A stretch of 64,000 nucleotides of DNA, taken from Allacma fusca (taxonomy: Eukaryota > Arthropoda > Collembola > Symphypleona > Sminthuridae). A program made the position numbers and the translations under genes. The notes beneath the pieces are model-generated. The model searched no databases, was not told where the DNA came from, and worked only from the letters and a program-made list of their open reading frames with translations. This document shows, one piece after another, positions 22,598 through 34,194 of the stretch. The stretch spans positions 62,855,067-62,919,066 of the forward strand of contig OX359245.1 in the NCBI GenBank assembly GCA_947179485.1, given 5' to 3'. How positions within the stretch are numbered: position 1 is the first letter of the stretch; each line of letters opens with the position of its first letter.

Positions 22598-25500
22598 ATG
22601 ACAGCGACCTTCAACTCTAGACTACTAAAATGCAAGGATTATGTCCAACTGAGGTCAAGATACCGGAAGCTTCAAACTTCAGTCAGCAATTCCGAGACCC
22701 GCCTCACAACACTGGATCAAAATCACCAGAGCAATGTGGAGCATTGTGAGCGGGATTTTGAATTTTATTTTAATTATATTTTTAATATTTTCATTCGAAC
22801 AATCAGTGCTGCCCGTTCACTTTCTAGTTTAGTCAATTCTAGTCCACTACTTATTCAAGCCGTACTATTCTATTCCTATTCTATTAATATCTTCTTGTGA
22901 CTTGGCTATTCTAGTCTATTCTATTTCTTTTTAATTTGCAGCAAGGCTATTCAAGTCTAGTCTATTCAATTTGATCCCACATCCGGGATATTCTATTCAA
23001 TTCCCTGCGGACAATGATGTGAGCAATGTTTTCATTTATGATCGTTCACTGCATATGTGAAATGTATTGAAGTTCAAATTCCTGTTTTGTCGATTATTGT
23101 TGTTAAATTGAAAGTATCGGATGGACTGGGTAACTTGATATTTCTAACACAAGCTTTTGATGTATCGACAGATAACGAAAGAATGAAGAGGCTTTCGACC
23201 AAGCTCAAGGGATTTCAAGGGGAACTCCGCGCTTGTAACAATCGAATTAAGATTTTGGAACAGAAGCTCCTCTTAACAAGTAATTATTGCGTATACTCCT
23301 TTGAGTGCCGTTCGAACGTAGGTGTTTGTGGTTACATATGTAGTCTTATACAGTAGGCATTCGGATCAATATTAAAAATTGTGCAAGGTTTAAAAATATT
23401 TGGTAAAAAGGAGTGCTTTTGAAACGGGAGAATACTGGATTGAACTTTTTCTCAAATGAGAGATTTTTCTACTGTATTTTTAGGGGGAAATTTAGGATTA
23501 CCATGAGAGTCTGCAGGAATTAGTTTTTTTGTGTATACAGATTTAATTTACAGGCTGTTGAGGAGGGTTTGATTCATTTGTGGTGCACTGTAGATGATTT
23601 CCTGCAGATTTCGTCAACTATTGAGTTTCAGAAATGAAACTAAGCAGCTCTTTACACTTCTGGATCTTCAAATGAAGTAGTTTAGTAATTTTAAAGATTT
23701 AAAATCGGAAACACGAAATGTTCTTGGCTATCAGATTCGATTTCAATTAAAAAAGCTCCTATTTTGTACCGCGTTACCGTATCCGCTTTACTGGACAAGC
23801 AGAACCTTAAACCAAAATTCGTATACGAAAGGTGTTGGTGTGAATCTAAAGCCGTCGTACACTCAACTAGTTCTGCATGCATAATTATTGCTTCACGATT
23901 GCAAATAGGAATAGTATTTTGTAAATAATAACTAATTTTTTATCTTTTGGCTTCTAGACGTTCACATAGAACCAATTCAAGGTGGTTGTCCTGATTTTAC
24001 TGAAACAGGAAGTTGTTCAGATGAGGATTTACAACTTGATAAAGTCCATGATGAAGCTGCTGCCACCACGGATAAGCCTAAGAGGCCTGAAATTGACCCG
24101 AAAAAAATTAAGAAAGTTAAAATCATCGTCGAGAGCAAAATTTTGAAGCCTGATTCTACAACTTCTGATGAACAAGAAAACACACTTGGGGAAGCTGATA
24201 ATGAATCTCCTGATTCTAACATCGACCCAGATAGGTTACCTCTAGGGGACTCCAACACTGCAGAAACTGACTCATTGTTACCTGACGATATTAAACCTAT
24301 TACATGCCCTACTAGTCAAATGGTTATTGGTAGCGAAACAGATCCCCAGAGCCACACTAATTCACACCTTCTGCTTTTGGAGTAGTGGTCCCAATCTTTC
24401 AATTCAATTAAAAAATTTCATTTTGATTCAATTCAACTTAAGAATGGAATGACATACAATGATTCGATTCAATTCACGATTCACAGGATTCAATTTGATT
24501 CATTTCTGCGTGCTGAATTGAATCGAATGATGATTCAAATCATTCAGTTAGTAAAAGGTGGTAAAATAAACATTTTATTTTAGGATTTTATAATGACCAC
24601 ATAAAACAGCGGAAGAATATAAGTCCGTTCAAGTTTCACTATCAATAAAATTGTCAATATAGTGACCTTCGCTATAAGGGATGCCCTTACAAGGGATTCT
24701 TTGATATCAGGGATTGGGATTTGGGGTCCCAAACCCTATTTACAACATGGATAATAAATGTGAGAGATAAAATAAATAGAGGGCTTATAAAGGATAATGT
24801 TTATAAAGGACAAATTTTACCGGTCCCATGAGCTTCCCTTATAGCCAGAGTTGATTAACATTAGCAAATTCGAGTTGCATATTATACTGCTAATTAATTG
24901 TCCCATTATGACCTAAATTCTACCGTTAGTAAATGCTGTAATAATAATTAATAATAATTGATGTATTTAATGTACAAAAATAATTGATAAGTCGGTTTTC
25001 CAACAAAACTTTTTCTCAGACACACGTGCGAGTTTTCTAATGTGATACGTTTCTAGCTGCATTTTTCAGCGGGATATGCAAGCAAATTCGATGCATGTGA
25101 ATCATTTGAATCGCGATTCAAGGCATTTCGCGTGATTTCATTCGTGAAGTGAATTGAATGAAATGATTCAATGCATGCTTTGAATTGAATCGAAAAATGA
25201 TGAATCAGAATTGAATTAAATCGAATCGAGTTTTTTTGATTCAGAATTGAAAGATCGGGACCACTATTTTGGAGTGTGTTCTCTGCGACGCCTGCTTTTC
25301 CGTCCAAGAAGACTTCGAAAAACATGTAATCGAAGTTCATGCTCCAGCCAGAGAAACTCTCACTTGTTCTAAGTATGATCTCACCTTTAAGTCCGAATAC
25401 TCTTTAAGGCGTCATAATATTAAATTTCAGAATGTTCACTCTGGTACTGACTTCATTTGCACCATATGCATCAAAAATTTCAGGAGCAAGGTGCTTCTAA

Positions 25501-25856
25501 AAATTCATCTTGCAACCCATTCTGGCCAATGACCTTTCTCATGTTCAAAATGCCCCAGGTCCTTCTGTCGCAAGAGAACTTTGAAAAAACACTTAACCTC
25601 TCATTCCAGCGACAGCACAACAAAGCGAGTCCACTCGTGTGAGCTCTGTCCGACCAAATTTATTTACAGGCGAAGCCTTCAAAAACATCTTTTGAAAATC
25701 CATGGAAAGCCCGATCCAAAGAATCTGTTTTCGTGTCCCGTGGAGGGTTGTGAGCGTGAATTTGACAGGAAAGCCCAGTTAAGGGCTCATTTAGTACAAC
25801 ACAGAAACAAATCAAATCACGAGGACAAATTAGGTTCTCAAGACTTTATTCTTTAG
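22598..25856 (+). pseudogene. C2H2 zinc-finger gene, split by a hAT MITE and carrying an in-frame stop
   Basis: Coding exons: 22598-22745, 23172-23279, and 23958-24382 plus 25275-25856. Both introns are GT-AG and phase 1, and the reading frame is continuous across them. An acceptor at 22577 suggests a 5' UTR intron. The N-terminus is a coiled coil (LRSRYRKLQTSVSNSETRL; STKLKGFQGELRACNNRIK), then an acidic linker with KPKRPEIDPKKIKKVKI, then six C2H2 fingers. Finger 1 is CVLC...H...H. Finger 2 has lost its second cysteine (CSKYD). Fingers 3 to 6 keep C2H2. A TGA at 25530-25532 sits where a TGEKPF-type linker would continue (SGQ*PFSC) before finger 4. The hAT MITE at 24383-25266 separates the linker from finger 1. 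It was probably a nuclear DNA-binding protein. If no functional splice form removes the MITE, the locus is dead. Confidence 0.8.
24383..25266. mobile_element. hAT MITE, attcaattc family, 884 bp, inserted in a coding exon
   Basis: The left end is TAGTGGTCCCAATCTTTCAA and the right end reverse-complements to TAGTGGTCCCGATCTTTCAA. The 8-bp duplication TTTTGGAG is perfect (24375-24382 and 25267-25274). The interior is full of attcaattc / gattgaat words with a central AT-rich stretch. Excising the element and one duplication restores cttttggagtgtgttctc, reading LLECVLC in frame. Confidence 0.95.
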
Positions 25857-26883
25857 CTCGGCATACCCTGAGGAAGCACGGGAAAGAACACGATAAAGCT
25901 CAACAATCAGTAACCCCGGGCCAAGACCTCTCACGTCGTGTAAATGGATGTCAAATATGAATACAGCTTTTAAGCTACCAGAGACAAGTTATTCACAATA
26001 TTAGCAGCATTAGCAACGTAAACTATAGTTTATGTTAATGTATATATACATTTTTACATGATGCTTCTGTATTAAAAAGTAGTTAAAACCCAATAATTTA
26101 TTTCACATACAATTTCCCTACGCTTGTTTTTGTAAAACTATCCATAAAAACTTGCATTGTAGGTACTTTACATAGGGTGAAAAATATGGAATAATTAATT
26201 AAATATTATGAATTAGATTGAAAAATTAAATTCTTATGGAATTACTAGTGTAATAATTCCGGAATTCCATTAATAATTTGACATTAACTTCTATTAGAGG
26301 TACACATTTTTGTTACATTAATTAAATGCTGATAATGTGATGGAATAAATTTTTGAAAAATTCCTGCGGTAATAATTATAATCAGTGGTCCAGTGAAACG
26401 TTTACTTTGTGCAAATCATACTCAAATGCTGACACATCTGTTCATCTGTCCAGTTTTAAGCTTTTAATGTTATTCTATGAAACGAACACCTTTTATTAGG
26501 TGACTTGTGCCGACCTTGTTTACAGACTTGGTCCCACTAATTGTCCACCTAAATCCTTTTGCAAGCAATGACTGATTATTTTTTGGTAGGAAAATAGTTA
26601 TTTTAAATCTTACATATCTTTGAAACCTTATAGACGTAAATTATAATAAAATACACTGAAGTCGGATCGACTCGGAAGTCAAGTCACAATTGGTACGACC
26701 ATTTTTGTTACATTTCAAACATCAGATACAACAGGTCAAGTCTTTCTTCTTTCTCACTATTAATAATTGATTTATAGTCATTGACAATTTATCTATTTGT
26801 TAGTCATATTGAAATAATAAATACTCTCAACTGTACACATACATGTGCGTATTATCCTATGTAATTATATTTTATTTGCCTCC
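25857..26883. other. Intergenic, no supported feature
   Basis: AT-rich, with no open frame with support and no clear repeat. It contains aataaa-like signals that could end the zinc-finger transcript. Confidence 0.4.
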
Positions 26884-26931
26884 CAGGTTGTCAGGAGTCA
26901 TACGAGGGGTCATCAGAAGTGACCGGTCAAG

Positions 26932-27527
26932 ATGCTGGCGAAATCAAAACTGAGGAAACATGGCCCTGTAAAGGGCAACGAAAATCTGAAAATCACTGTC
27001 CAACAAATTAAATTAAGTCTGCTAACATTGGAAACTAAACTCAAAGGCGTAACCTGCCAGGTCAAAGAACATCGAGGGTTCATTGAAAAACGTAATTATT
27101 TAATTATATTAAAATACTTTAGTATTCTAGTTCCAAATATTAGACTTGAACTGCAATGTTTCGTTGGGTCACTGTATACTTACCGAAGACAGGCATAAAT
27201 GAAAATATTTGCAAGTTATTATTGTGAAGGCTAGTACCTCACTGTTAAGGTATTGTACCTCACTAATTTGGGATTGGTTGGTTGTGTAAAAACAAAAATT
27301 AAGTACGCGTATATTCATTGATATGCTATAGTTCAATATACGTAATTAGATTTTTTTTAAAAATATTTTTAGATGGAACTTTCATTTCGGAACTTCTTCC
27401 AAGGTTGAAATTGGGACGGATGAATGAAACCCACTCTTATGGGACGAAATCCAGCGAGGAAAGTTTCAACCACGAGAGTAGCGATAATGATTCGACACAT
27501 CTGCTTGGTCAGTGGGGCAACTTGTGA
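26932..27527 (+). pseudogene. Two exons of a second gene resembling the start of the zinc-finger gene; fingers missing
   Basis: Exon 26932-27091 follows an acceptor (ctcccag at about 26886) and a stop just before the ATG. It encodes a coiled-coil-like stretch (QQIKLSLLTLETKLKGVTCQ) and ends with donor gtaatt in phase 1. The next exon, 27373-27527, continues in frame (HGTFISELLPRLKLGRMNET, then an acidic serine-rich run) and stops at 27525. Exon style and intron phase match the 22598-25856 gene, so a truncated paralog is likely, but sequence identity is low. No fingers follow; a hAT MITE begins 57 bp downstream. Confidence 0.4.
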
Positions 27528-27584
27528 GCTAGATCGCTCCTAGATTTCCAGATTTGTTTGTACATTTCTGGAAATAGGTTTGTG

Positions 27585-28550
27585 CATTGATGGGCACCCT
27601 CACGAGGTATGAGTTCTTCCCTCGCCCTCACCCACAATTTTTGAGGGATGAGGGCGAGTTCCCATCATAAAAGAAGACCCTCAGCAAATGAGGGCGAGGC
27701 ATAGCAAAATGTACGTACTAAAACGAGGGCGAGGGTGAGTACTACAAGCTAACCCTCACGAAGTTCGAACAGCAGTATTAAATCCCGCGAGATAATTTTC
27801 ACATTTCCTTTTTGCTGTACCTTTTCCATAAACGAGTCTGCAGAATTAGTTCAAGATCTTAAGAATTAGCTAAAGTTCAGAAGAATTAGCTAAAGGTCTC
27901 AGGAATTAAGTGAATGTTTGAAGGTCTTAACTGCGTGATACTGAACTAAGGGACTGGACTGGATGCGATAACTTTTTGAGGCGACGAAATCAAATGGAAT
28001 ACATTTTCCAAGGGACAAATAATTGACTGGGCAACTTTTTGACGATACGGGACAAACTATTTGACAACGGTTTGACGAGGTGGGACAAATAATTCACTGT
28101 ACAACTTTTCCACGGATCAGGACAAGGTTTCACGTGATGGGACTTTTCGCACTTCTCACGCCATTGGTGGGTAATCAGTTTACCAAGTTCTCACCTCACG
28201 AGGTTAGCAGTTAAGTCTATTGCACTCGCCATGGCCTAAGCCTCAACCTTCAAGATAAGCTACGTTTCTACTCGCCCTCAGACTCGAGGGGGCAGAGCGT
28301 GTGCTTGTTGTTAAGAGTAGACCTTCACGGGTCCGCGATAGCCAAATTGCAATGCACTTACAGATAGGCCGTACTTATGGACTCATGAGGCCGAGGGAGA
28401 GTCCTTATGATTTAGATTAGGCCCTCACGAGTCTGAGTGCGAGTTCCAGCGCGAATTATCGTGAGGGTTACGGGTGAGAGCGAGTGCGACAAATTTTTTT
28501 TTACATACCTCGTGAGGTAAGGGCGAGGGATTACAAAACGCCCATCTATG
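27585..28550. mobile_element. hAT MITE, gagggcgag family, 966 bp
   Basis: Ends are CATTGATGGGC and, reverse-complemented, CATAGATGGGC, followed inward by cctcacgaggtatg words on both sides. The 8-bp duplication GGTTTGTG is perfect (27577-27584 and 28551-28558). The interior is made of ccctcac, gagggcgag and ctcacgag words. No coding capacity. Confidence 0.92.
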
Positions 28551-28558
28551 GGTTTGTG

Positions 28559-30350
28559 TACAACAAGGAAGAATACGCCACACGAGACTTGAAAAGTCGC
28601 GCGCCACCAAAAGGTCGGCTAACATTAGAGGACAGACGTTGGACGTAGGTTAAAGTTGGCGGACATCCAAAAGAAAGTGAACGACAATAGCCCTTTATGA
28701 CGTCTTGTAAATTAAAATAATGATTTTCTTTATTAATTATTAAATATATTTTGGACTAATTATTATAGAAGGGAGTTACTATCTGAAAATTAAATCCATT
28801 CGGTCTTGGGCGATCTTTAATATGTAATATAAAGAACCTGGCCATGTTCGACGTATTAAAAAGGATTCATTCTGGTGGATGTTATTCCATGGCTAAAATG
28901 GAATTCTCAAATAATGTGAAGCAAAAAGACTGCATGCAATGCCAAGTCATAATCATGTTGGTGAAAAGTATTTTGAGCCAAATACTTTGTCATTGAGAGT
29001 AAGTATATGTTAAATAAGCAGTCAGTAATTCACTTCAGAGTCAGATATCAAATTAATTATCAGTCAAATCAAGTATCGTACAACATTGGATTACAATTAA
29101 CTGTTACATGGTACCACCCGTCATTGATTGTCAACGTCTGGCACGACGTTATGATTTAACTACAACCCGAGTTTGTACAGTACATTTGTTACTGCAAACC
29201 AGGACTTTAAAGTAGTAAGGCATTGGGAGCGTCAAAAATTGTTACGTTACAAGAATAATTTTCTCAAAGCAAAAGGAATTACATTAAAATTACGCGTCCC
29301 GACCCCGTCATTAGACATTACAGGGACAATATTTGAGTTCTAATTGTCGCGAAACAAAAGTTAAACAATTCCATCACGTATTGAGTGTGAATTGATTGCG
29401 AGTTTTATTCATGCAGTAATAAGGGAGTTATAATTGCTCATATTACATCAAGGGAAGCCTTGCTTGCAGTTGGAAAAAGTAAAGCATTGACTAATTTTCA
29501 AGGATTCGTTTGAATCTGCATTAATCGATTTTTTGGATGCATATAAAAATAATGAAGGTAAAAATCTTGCAATGATTTCTTTGCAGGCCCGAATTACTAC
29601 TTTATTCCACCAAAACTTAATTATATTATAAAAGATTATTTATAAATAGGAATTCGTTTACCCAAGAATCTTATATGTGGTTTAATGATACCTTATTTGG
29701 CGCACTTCATATAATGTATAACCAGTATTGTGATGTATTTAGATTGTACGTATTCCTTATAAGAGTGCTTTCAGAGGTGCTCTTAACGCGAGAGTACACT
29801 AATTATTTGTGGACTCAATTTTTTGCCTAGTAATTGTATGCTTTGAAAATATATTCCAGTCAACAAAAAAGTAATGAAAATGCTTGCAATTTTTAATTTG
29901 CATATTCTTTTATTTTTCAATTAAAAATTATGCTTGAAATTTATAAGCACATTTTCTGTATAATACTACTACTTAAAACAAAAAAATTCTTTTAAAAAAC
30001 AATTTTCAACTACTTTTTTATCCTCAAAATTATAAAAAAAACATGTTCTCATCGCAGGGTATAATACAAATTGGAGAACATCTTTTATGGAACAAAAAAG
30101 CTGACGAGTATTTTGAGGACACGTTTTGCAAATTATTAACAATCTCGCTATTTGTTTTACGTTGTTTTAATTAAAAGAATAAGACAGTCGACTCATTCAT
30201 ATTAGTGAGGAGCCGATAGTGCTTAGAGTTATTGAATTCACAACAGTGACTCCAGACATTATTAGTAGAGCAGTGATACTGCAAAAGAAATTTTTTTCCC
30301 GGAGTTTTTCTTCAGTGTAGACTTAACAGCGTAACAATAGTTCCAACAAA
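28559..30350. other. Intergenic and putative 5' flank of the eight-exon gene
   Basis: No supported gene or repeat. A TCAGTG initiator-like motif at 30312-30317, 34 bp before the ATG at 30351, is a possible transcription start; I see no clear TATA box at the right spacing. Confidence 0.35.
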
Positions 30351-32920
30351 ATGCAGTGGAACATCTTACTGCGGGTGAGAACTATTTTTTCTAACAATAG
30401 CTTATAAGCCACAATTTAAAATGTGTTTACCTGTGCATGCAATGTGCATACCTTTGCAATGCAATTATCTTCCAAAATAAAATCTGTCGTACTATTTGCC
30501 TAATTTACCCGCACAAAAAGCATGGAATATCAAATACAAGTAGATGTTGTAAAAATGTCCCGTTATATTTGACATGTACCCATAAATAACTAATTATTTA
30601 ATCTGGTTTAGGATATTCCCGAATTAGGAGTCCCGACATTTACGGGTGAGCTTCAAGAGGTTCTTGCAAATGGACCTGCGGCCACCTTATCATGCCGAAT
30701 GTGGACAGCGGTGTGTGAGCAGACCAGACAGTTCTACGTGGATCGATATGGGGAAGTGGGAAATCGTGGCGATTACTCAATTATTTGTAATAAAGTTGTG
30801 TCGGCTTTCCCCAGCATCAACAGGGTAAATAGTCCAACCTAGAGTACAGTGTAATCTTTACTTATATTTGAAAAAATGACAGCCCTACAAATTATTGCAA
30901 ATGTTTACCAATTATTTTGTTTCTAATACATTTGAATAATTTGCAGGAAATATTTGGCAAGAAGTACTCCAGATTTTGCAATAACAAGAGAAAACGACAG
31001 ATGAAGAAAGCCAAAGAATTATTTCAAGTTAACCAGGAAATGAATGATTCAGCAATCGAACCTGTAAGTGAACATGATGCAATAATGGATGACAACGCTG
31101 AAGTTGAACCTCATGCGTCGGAGGAAGATATCTCCTGTGAAGTTCATGCTTGCAATAAAGAAAGTTATTCGGACAGAGTTTCTGACTTCAATGAAAGAGC
31201 AAATTCTATTCATCCCTATTCTAATGACACCAAGAGCAATGAAATGCAGCATCATTGTGATGAAACAAATGTACGTGTCGATGGTTCTTTCGATTTACGT
31301 GATATGGATGCAGTGTTGGGGTTAAATGGAAATGAAGTGGCGTCTGATGGAATCGCTGAAGGCTTCGACAGCTGGTGGGAGGAATCTTTTCATCAAATTA
31401 TAATTGCTGAAGAAATACAATCTTTCGCAGTTGGTTCGTTCCATGGACAACACGCCAGCTTTTGTGATGAAACTGATATTTGGAATTTCGACGATGAACC
31501 GAATGACTTTTTCTACCTGGAATATGTTGAGAAAAGGTGAATTTCAATTTCAATCAAAGTAACATTCCAGTGCAATTATTAAAGACATTATTTAGAGCCG
31601 GATTCGGTGAATCTAATATATTATGTTTCAGCAAAAGTTATAATTCTACCATTCTTATTATTATTACAAAATTTAAAAGGCTATATTTTAAAAACATTGC
31701 AGAAGAAAGCAGAGAAGAGCTCCAACAAATGCTCGTAAAGATTTAAATTTGAAAAAATCTGCTGCTATCAAAGCTCTGAGTGTCAGATGTGTGAATTCGC
31801 AAGAGGTACGTAAGTTGTTTATGGAGACATACGATCATAGAACTGCAATGATACGCACAGTTGAGTTCTCTACAATGTTGGATTACTATCCATCATTTGC
31901 AACCGAAGAAATGGTAATTTAAGTTTACTATTTGAACGTTAAAATAATTTTAAATTTCATGTAAAGAATACAGGAATAATTTTTTACGATACAGTGCTTT
32001 CCTTTAAATTTATTTGTAGCTTGAAGTTGAGTCCATTACATTTTTTGGGATGTCAAATTTTAAAGCAATGGTGGCGAACAGCAAGTCCTTTCTTGCCGCA
32101 TTACATACATTTTATGGAGACAAGGTTAGATAAGTAATTAGGTTTTAATTCGTTTTTGCAATTCTCCTGCAATGGGAAATGCTCTGGTCATACTATTTAT
32201 AATAGGAAAGTATAGCCGGTACTAATAGATTTTTTAAAATACCTTTCAGAGCCTTGCTAAATGTGTAGAAGATTTTTTTCTCACTGTGAATCCACTAGGA
32301 AATTCGATTACCGTATTTCAAGTAACACCTGCATAGTAACTTGATAATCTAATAATTTCGTAATCATTATAATACATTTATAAATAAATTTTATCTGTAG
32401 TCACGTTCAGAGTATTCTGCTTTTACAATCGAAGGCAGTGAAGAATACATGTACGCAGCAATATTCGATTATGAGGAGAACCCCAGCAGAAATTCTATAT
32501 TAGAAGCGCACGAATTTGATGTTTTTGTCTTACGAATGTTTGGCCTGTCGTTTCGATTCAGATCAATATCAAGAGCACTGCTGAATATTATTTTACTCCA
32601 TTCTCTTTTCGAAAGACAACATTATGCTAATCATCACATTTCAGAACTTCGCGCATTGGAAGCATTTCTTACTGGAAAGCGCTCTTTACTTCCTGCTGAT
32701 TCTAAGGATTACTGTTTAGCAGTTGCAAAAATGTTCTCTGATGTTGAAACGTAAGTTTTCAGATTTTTTGGCGACATTTTTCTTGGAACCCATATACGGC
32801 CACGAAGTACACTGAAGACATTTTAATATTTCAAATATAATAACCTACATAAAATCTGACACTGATATTTTTTGACATTTTAGTAATGGAACGATATCTC
32901 TACTATTTGATGCTGACTGA
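30351..32920 (+). CDS. Intact eight-exon gene, 533 aa, unidentified protein with acidic middle region
   Basis: Exons: 30351-30374, 30612-30824, 30947-31536, 31703-31913, 32020-32124, 32250-32321, 32401-32750, 32884-32920. All introns are GT-AG, every junction keeps frame, and the total is exactly 1602 nt (534 codons with the stop). No internal stop or lesion was found. The N-terminus (TFTGELQEVLANGPAATLSC; FYVDRYGEVG; NKVVSAFPSINREIFGKKYS) ends in a basic cluster, NNKRKRQMKKAKEL, a possible nuclear signal. Residues about 100-275 are acidic and low in hydrophobics. The C-terminal half is a folded-looking domain (FSTMLDYYPSFATEEMLEVE; FKAMVANSKSFLAALHTFYG; FEYM-like EGSEEYMYAAIFDYEENPSR), ending NGTISLLFDAD. 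This layout resembles widespread uncharacterised metazoan proteins with a YPxF-type block, but I cannot name a function. It is the only clean cellular gene here. Confidence 0.85.
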
Positions 32921-33392
32921 AGCAACATAAGTTTATCAAATGCAAAGCTTAATGTTCGTTCATAATACAATATTATGTGATATTATTGTGATATTTTGTA
33001 TTGCAGCATTATTAAACTTTCTTAATTTAGTAGTTTCGTATTTTTCAAGTCTGAACCAAGTCATTATTTTAAAATCCGTAGAAATCATTGATGCTTAATG
33101 GGATAATCCATTCGTGTGCCAGTTAGAATGCTTGTCTTGTCCCCAGCGACCAATGTTTTGACCTCACTCAGAGCACGTTAAAAATCAGGAAATTTGTTCA
33201 ACAAACAAAATGCGTCAAAACCCAAGGTCAATTTAATTCCAACACCAACGCGTTCAAACTAGATTGTCTCGTTTTCTAAAACCCAATCCGTGGCTTCCCC
33301 ACTCTTTTGCGTGCCCAACTTAATTTTAGTGTAAATGCATCCACAGGATCAATAAAAGGTACCAATCTTACTAAGTATATCCAGTATTGTGT

Positions 33393-33600
33393 AATCATCA
33401 GAGCTGCGCTCAAGTTCAAGTAGTACTTGACAAGTATCAAGTCAGGTCAAGTTCGGGATCATGAGCGTTTCTACTTGGTTGAATCCGGTCAAGTTCAAGT
33501 ATTTGCTGGATCCGAACTTGGAACTTCAAGTCGGTTCTGGTTCAAGTGCAAGCCCACTGAATTGATTTGAACTAAGGATCAAATTCAAGTTCGGGTCGCG
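33393..33600. repeat. caagttcaag word repeat (possible truncated hAT MITE)
   Basis: Degenerate caagttcaag / gaacttgga words. The left edge, CAGAGCTGCGC, resembles the CAGAGCTTCTG end at 41062. No matching right end or duplication was found. Confidence 0.5.
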
Positions 33601-33808
33601 GCATAATCCCACAAGCTGTGTTGTGGGATTCATATGCAATTTTGTTAACAAAACAGTGATTGCATATATGGTAGGTTTGACTTTCAAGTTTATCTTGAAT
33701 GCTCGGGCAATAGTAGACAAAGGGGATAGTTTTCCGGGACTTACCATTACAAACGGACAAAGTAGATAGATGAATCAATGGTTACAAATTAGAACTCCAG
33801 AAACGTCT
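33588..33808 (-). repeat. Partial copy of the 5485-5700 segment, inverted
   Basis: Reverse-complementing this stretch gives ggagttctaatttgtaacc ... gcatatgaatcccacaa, aligning over its length with 5485-5700. No inverted termini are present here, so this is a fragment. Confidence 0.7.
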
Positions 33809-33834
33809 TACTTTAAGGGCAAGGAGTCGTTTTC

Positions 33835-33958
33835 GTGTATGCCAAATTGAATATCAAGCTGTATGGTGTATGCCAAATTGAATATCAAGCTGTATGGTGT
33901 ATGCCAAATTGAATATCAAGCTGTATGGTGTATGCCAAATTGAATATCAAGCTGTATG
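33835..33958 (+). repeat. 31-bp tandem repeat, four near-perfect copies
   Basis: Unit gtgtatgccaaattgaatat then caagctgtatg, at 33835, 33866, 33897 and 33928. Degenerate gtatgc words continue to about 34110. Confidence 0.95.
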
Positions 33959-34194
33959 CCAAAATGGTGTATACAATTCTGGTTGTATGCTGAATTGGTC
34001 CCTCAATTGTATGCTATTTTGGGCTGAGAGTATGCGGTATGCTGGTTGACTTGGCATACCATTGTATGCTAACTTGCATCCGCAATCATGGGCTGTATGC
34101 TAACTTGTACCTTCGCAAGTATGGTAGTCTCACTGCCCTCTTGCTCTCATCAGCAACCAACATCAACGGACTCTCGGTGAGTTTCTACCGTAGA

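Noticed and set aside
25053..25340. Minus-strand 95-codon frame
   Set aside because: It lies mostly in the attcaattc MITE and its word repeats.
30917..31540. A stand-alone 207-codon gene
   Set aside because: It is exon 3 of the eight-exon gene; the acceptor at 30946 and donor at 31537 fit neighbouring exons in phase.
33526..33778. Short protein resembling the one at 5493-5711
   Set aside because: The similarity is explained by a shared DNA repeat, with no start, stop or splice conservation.
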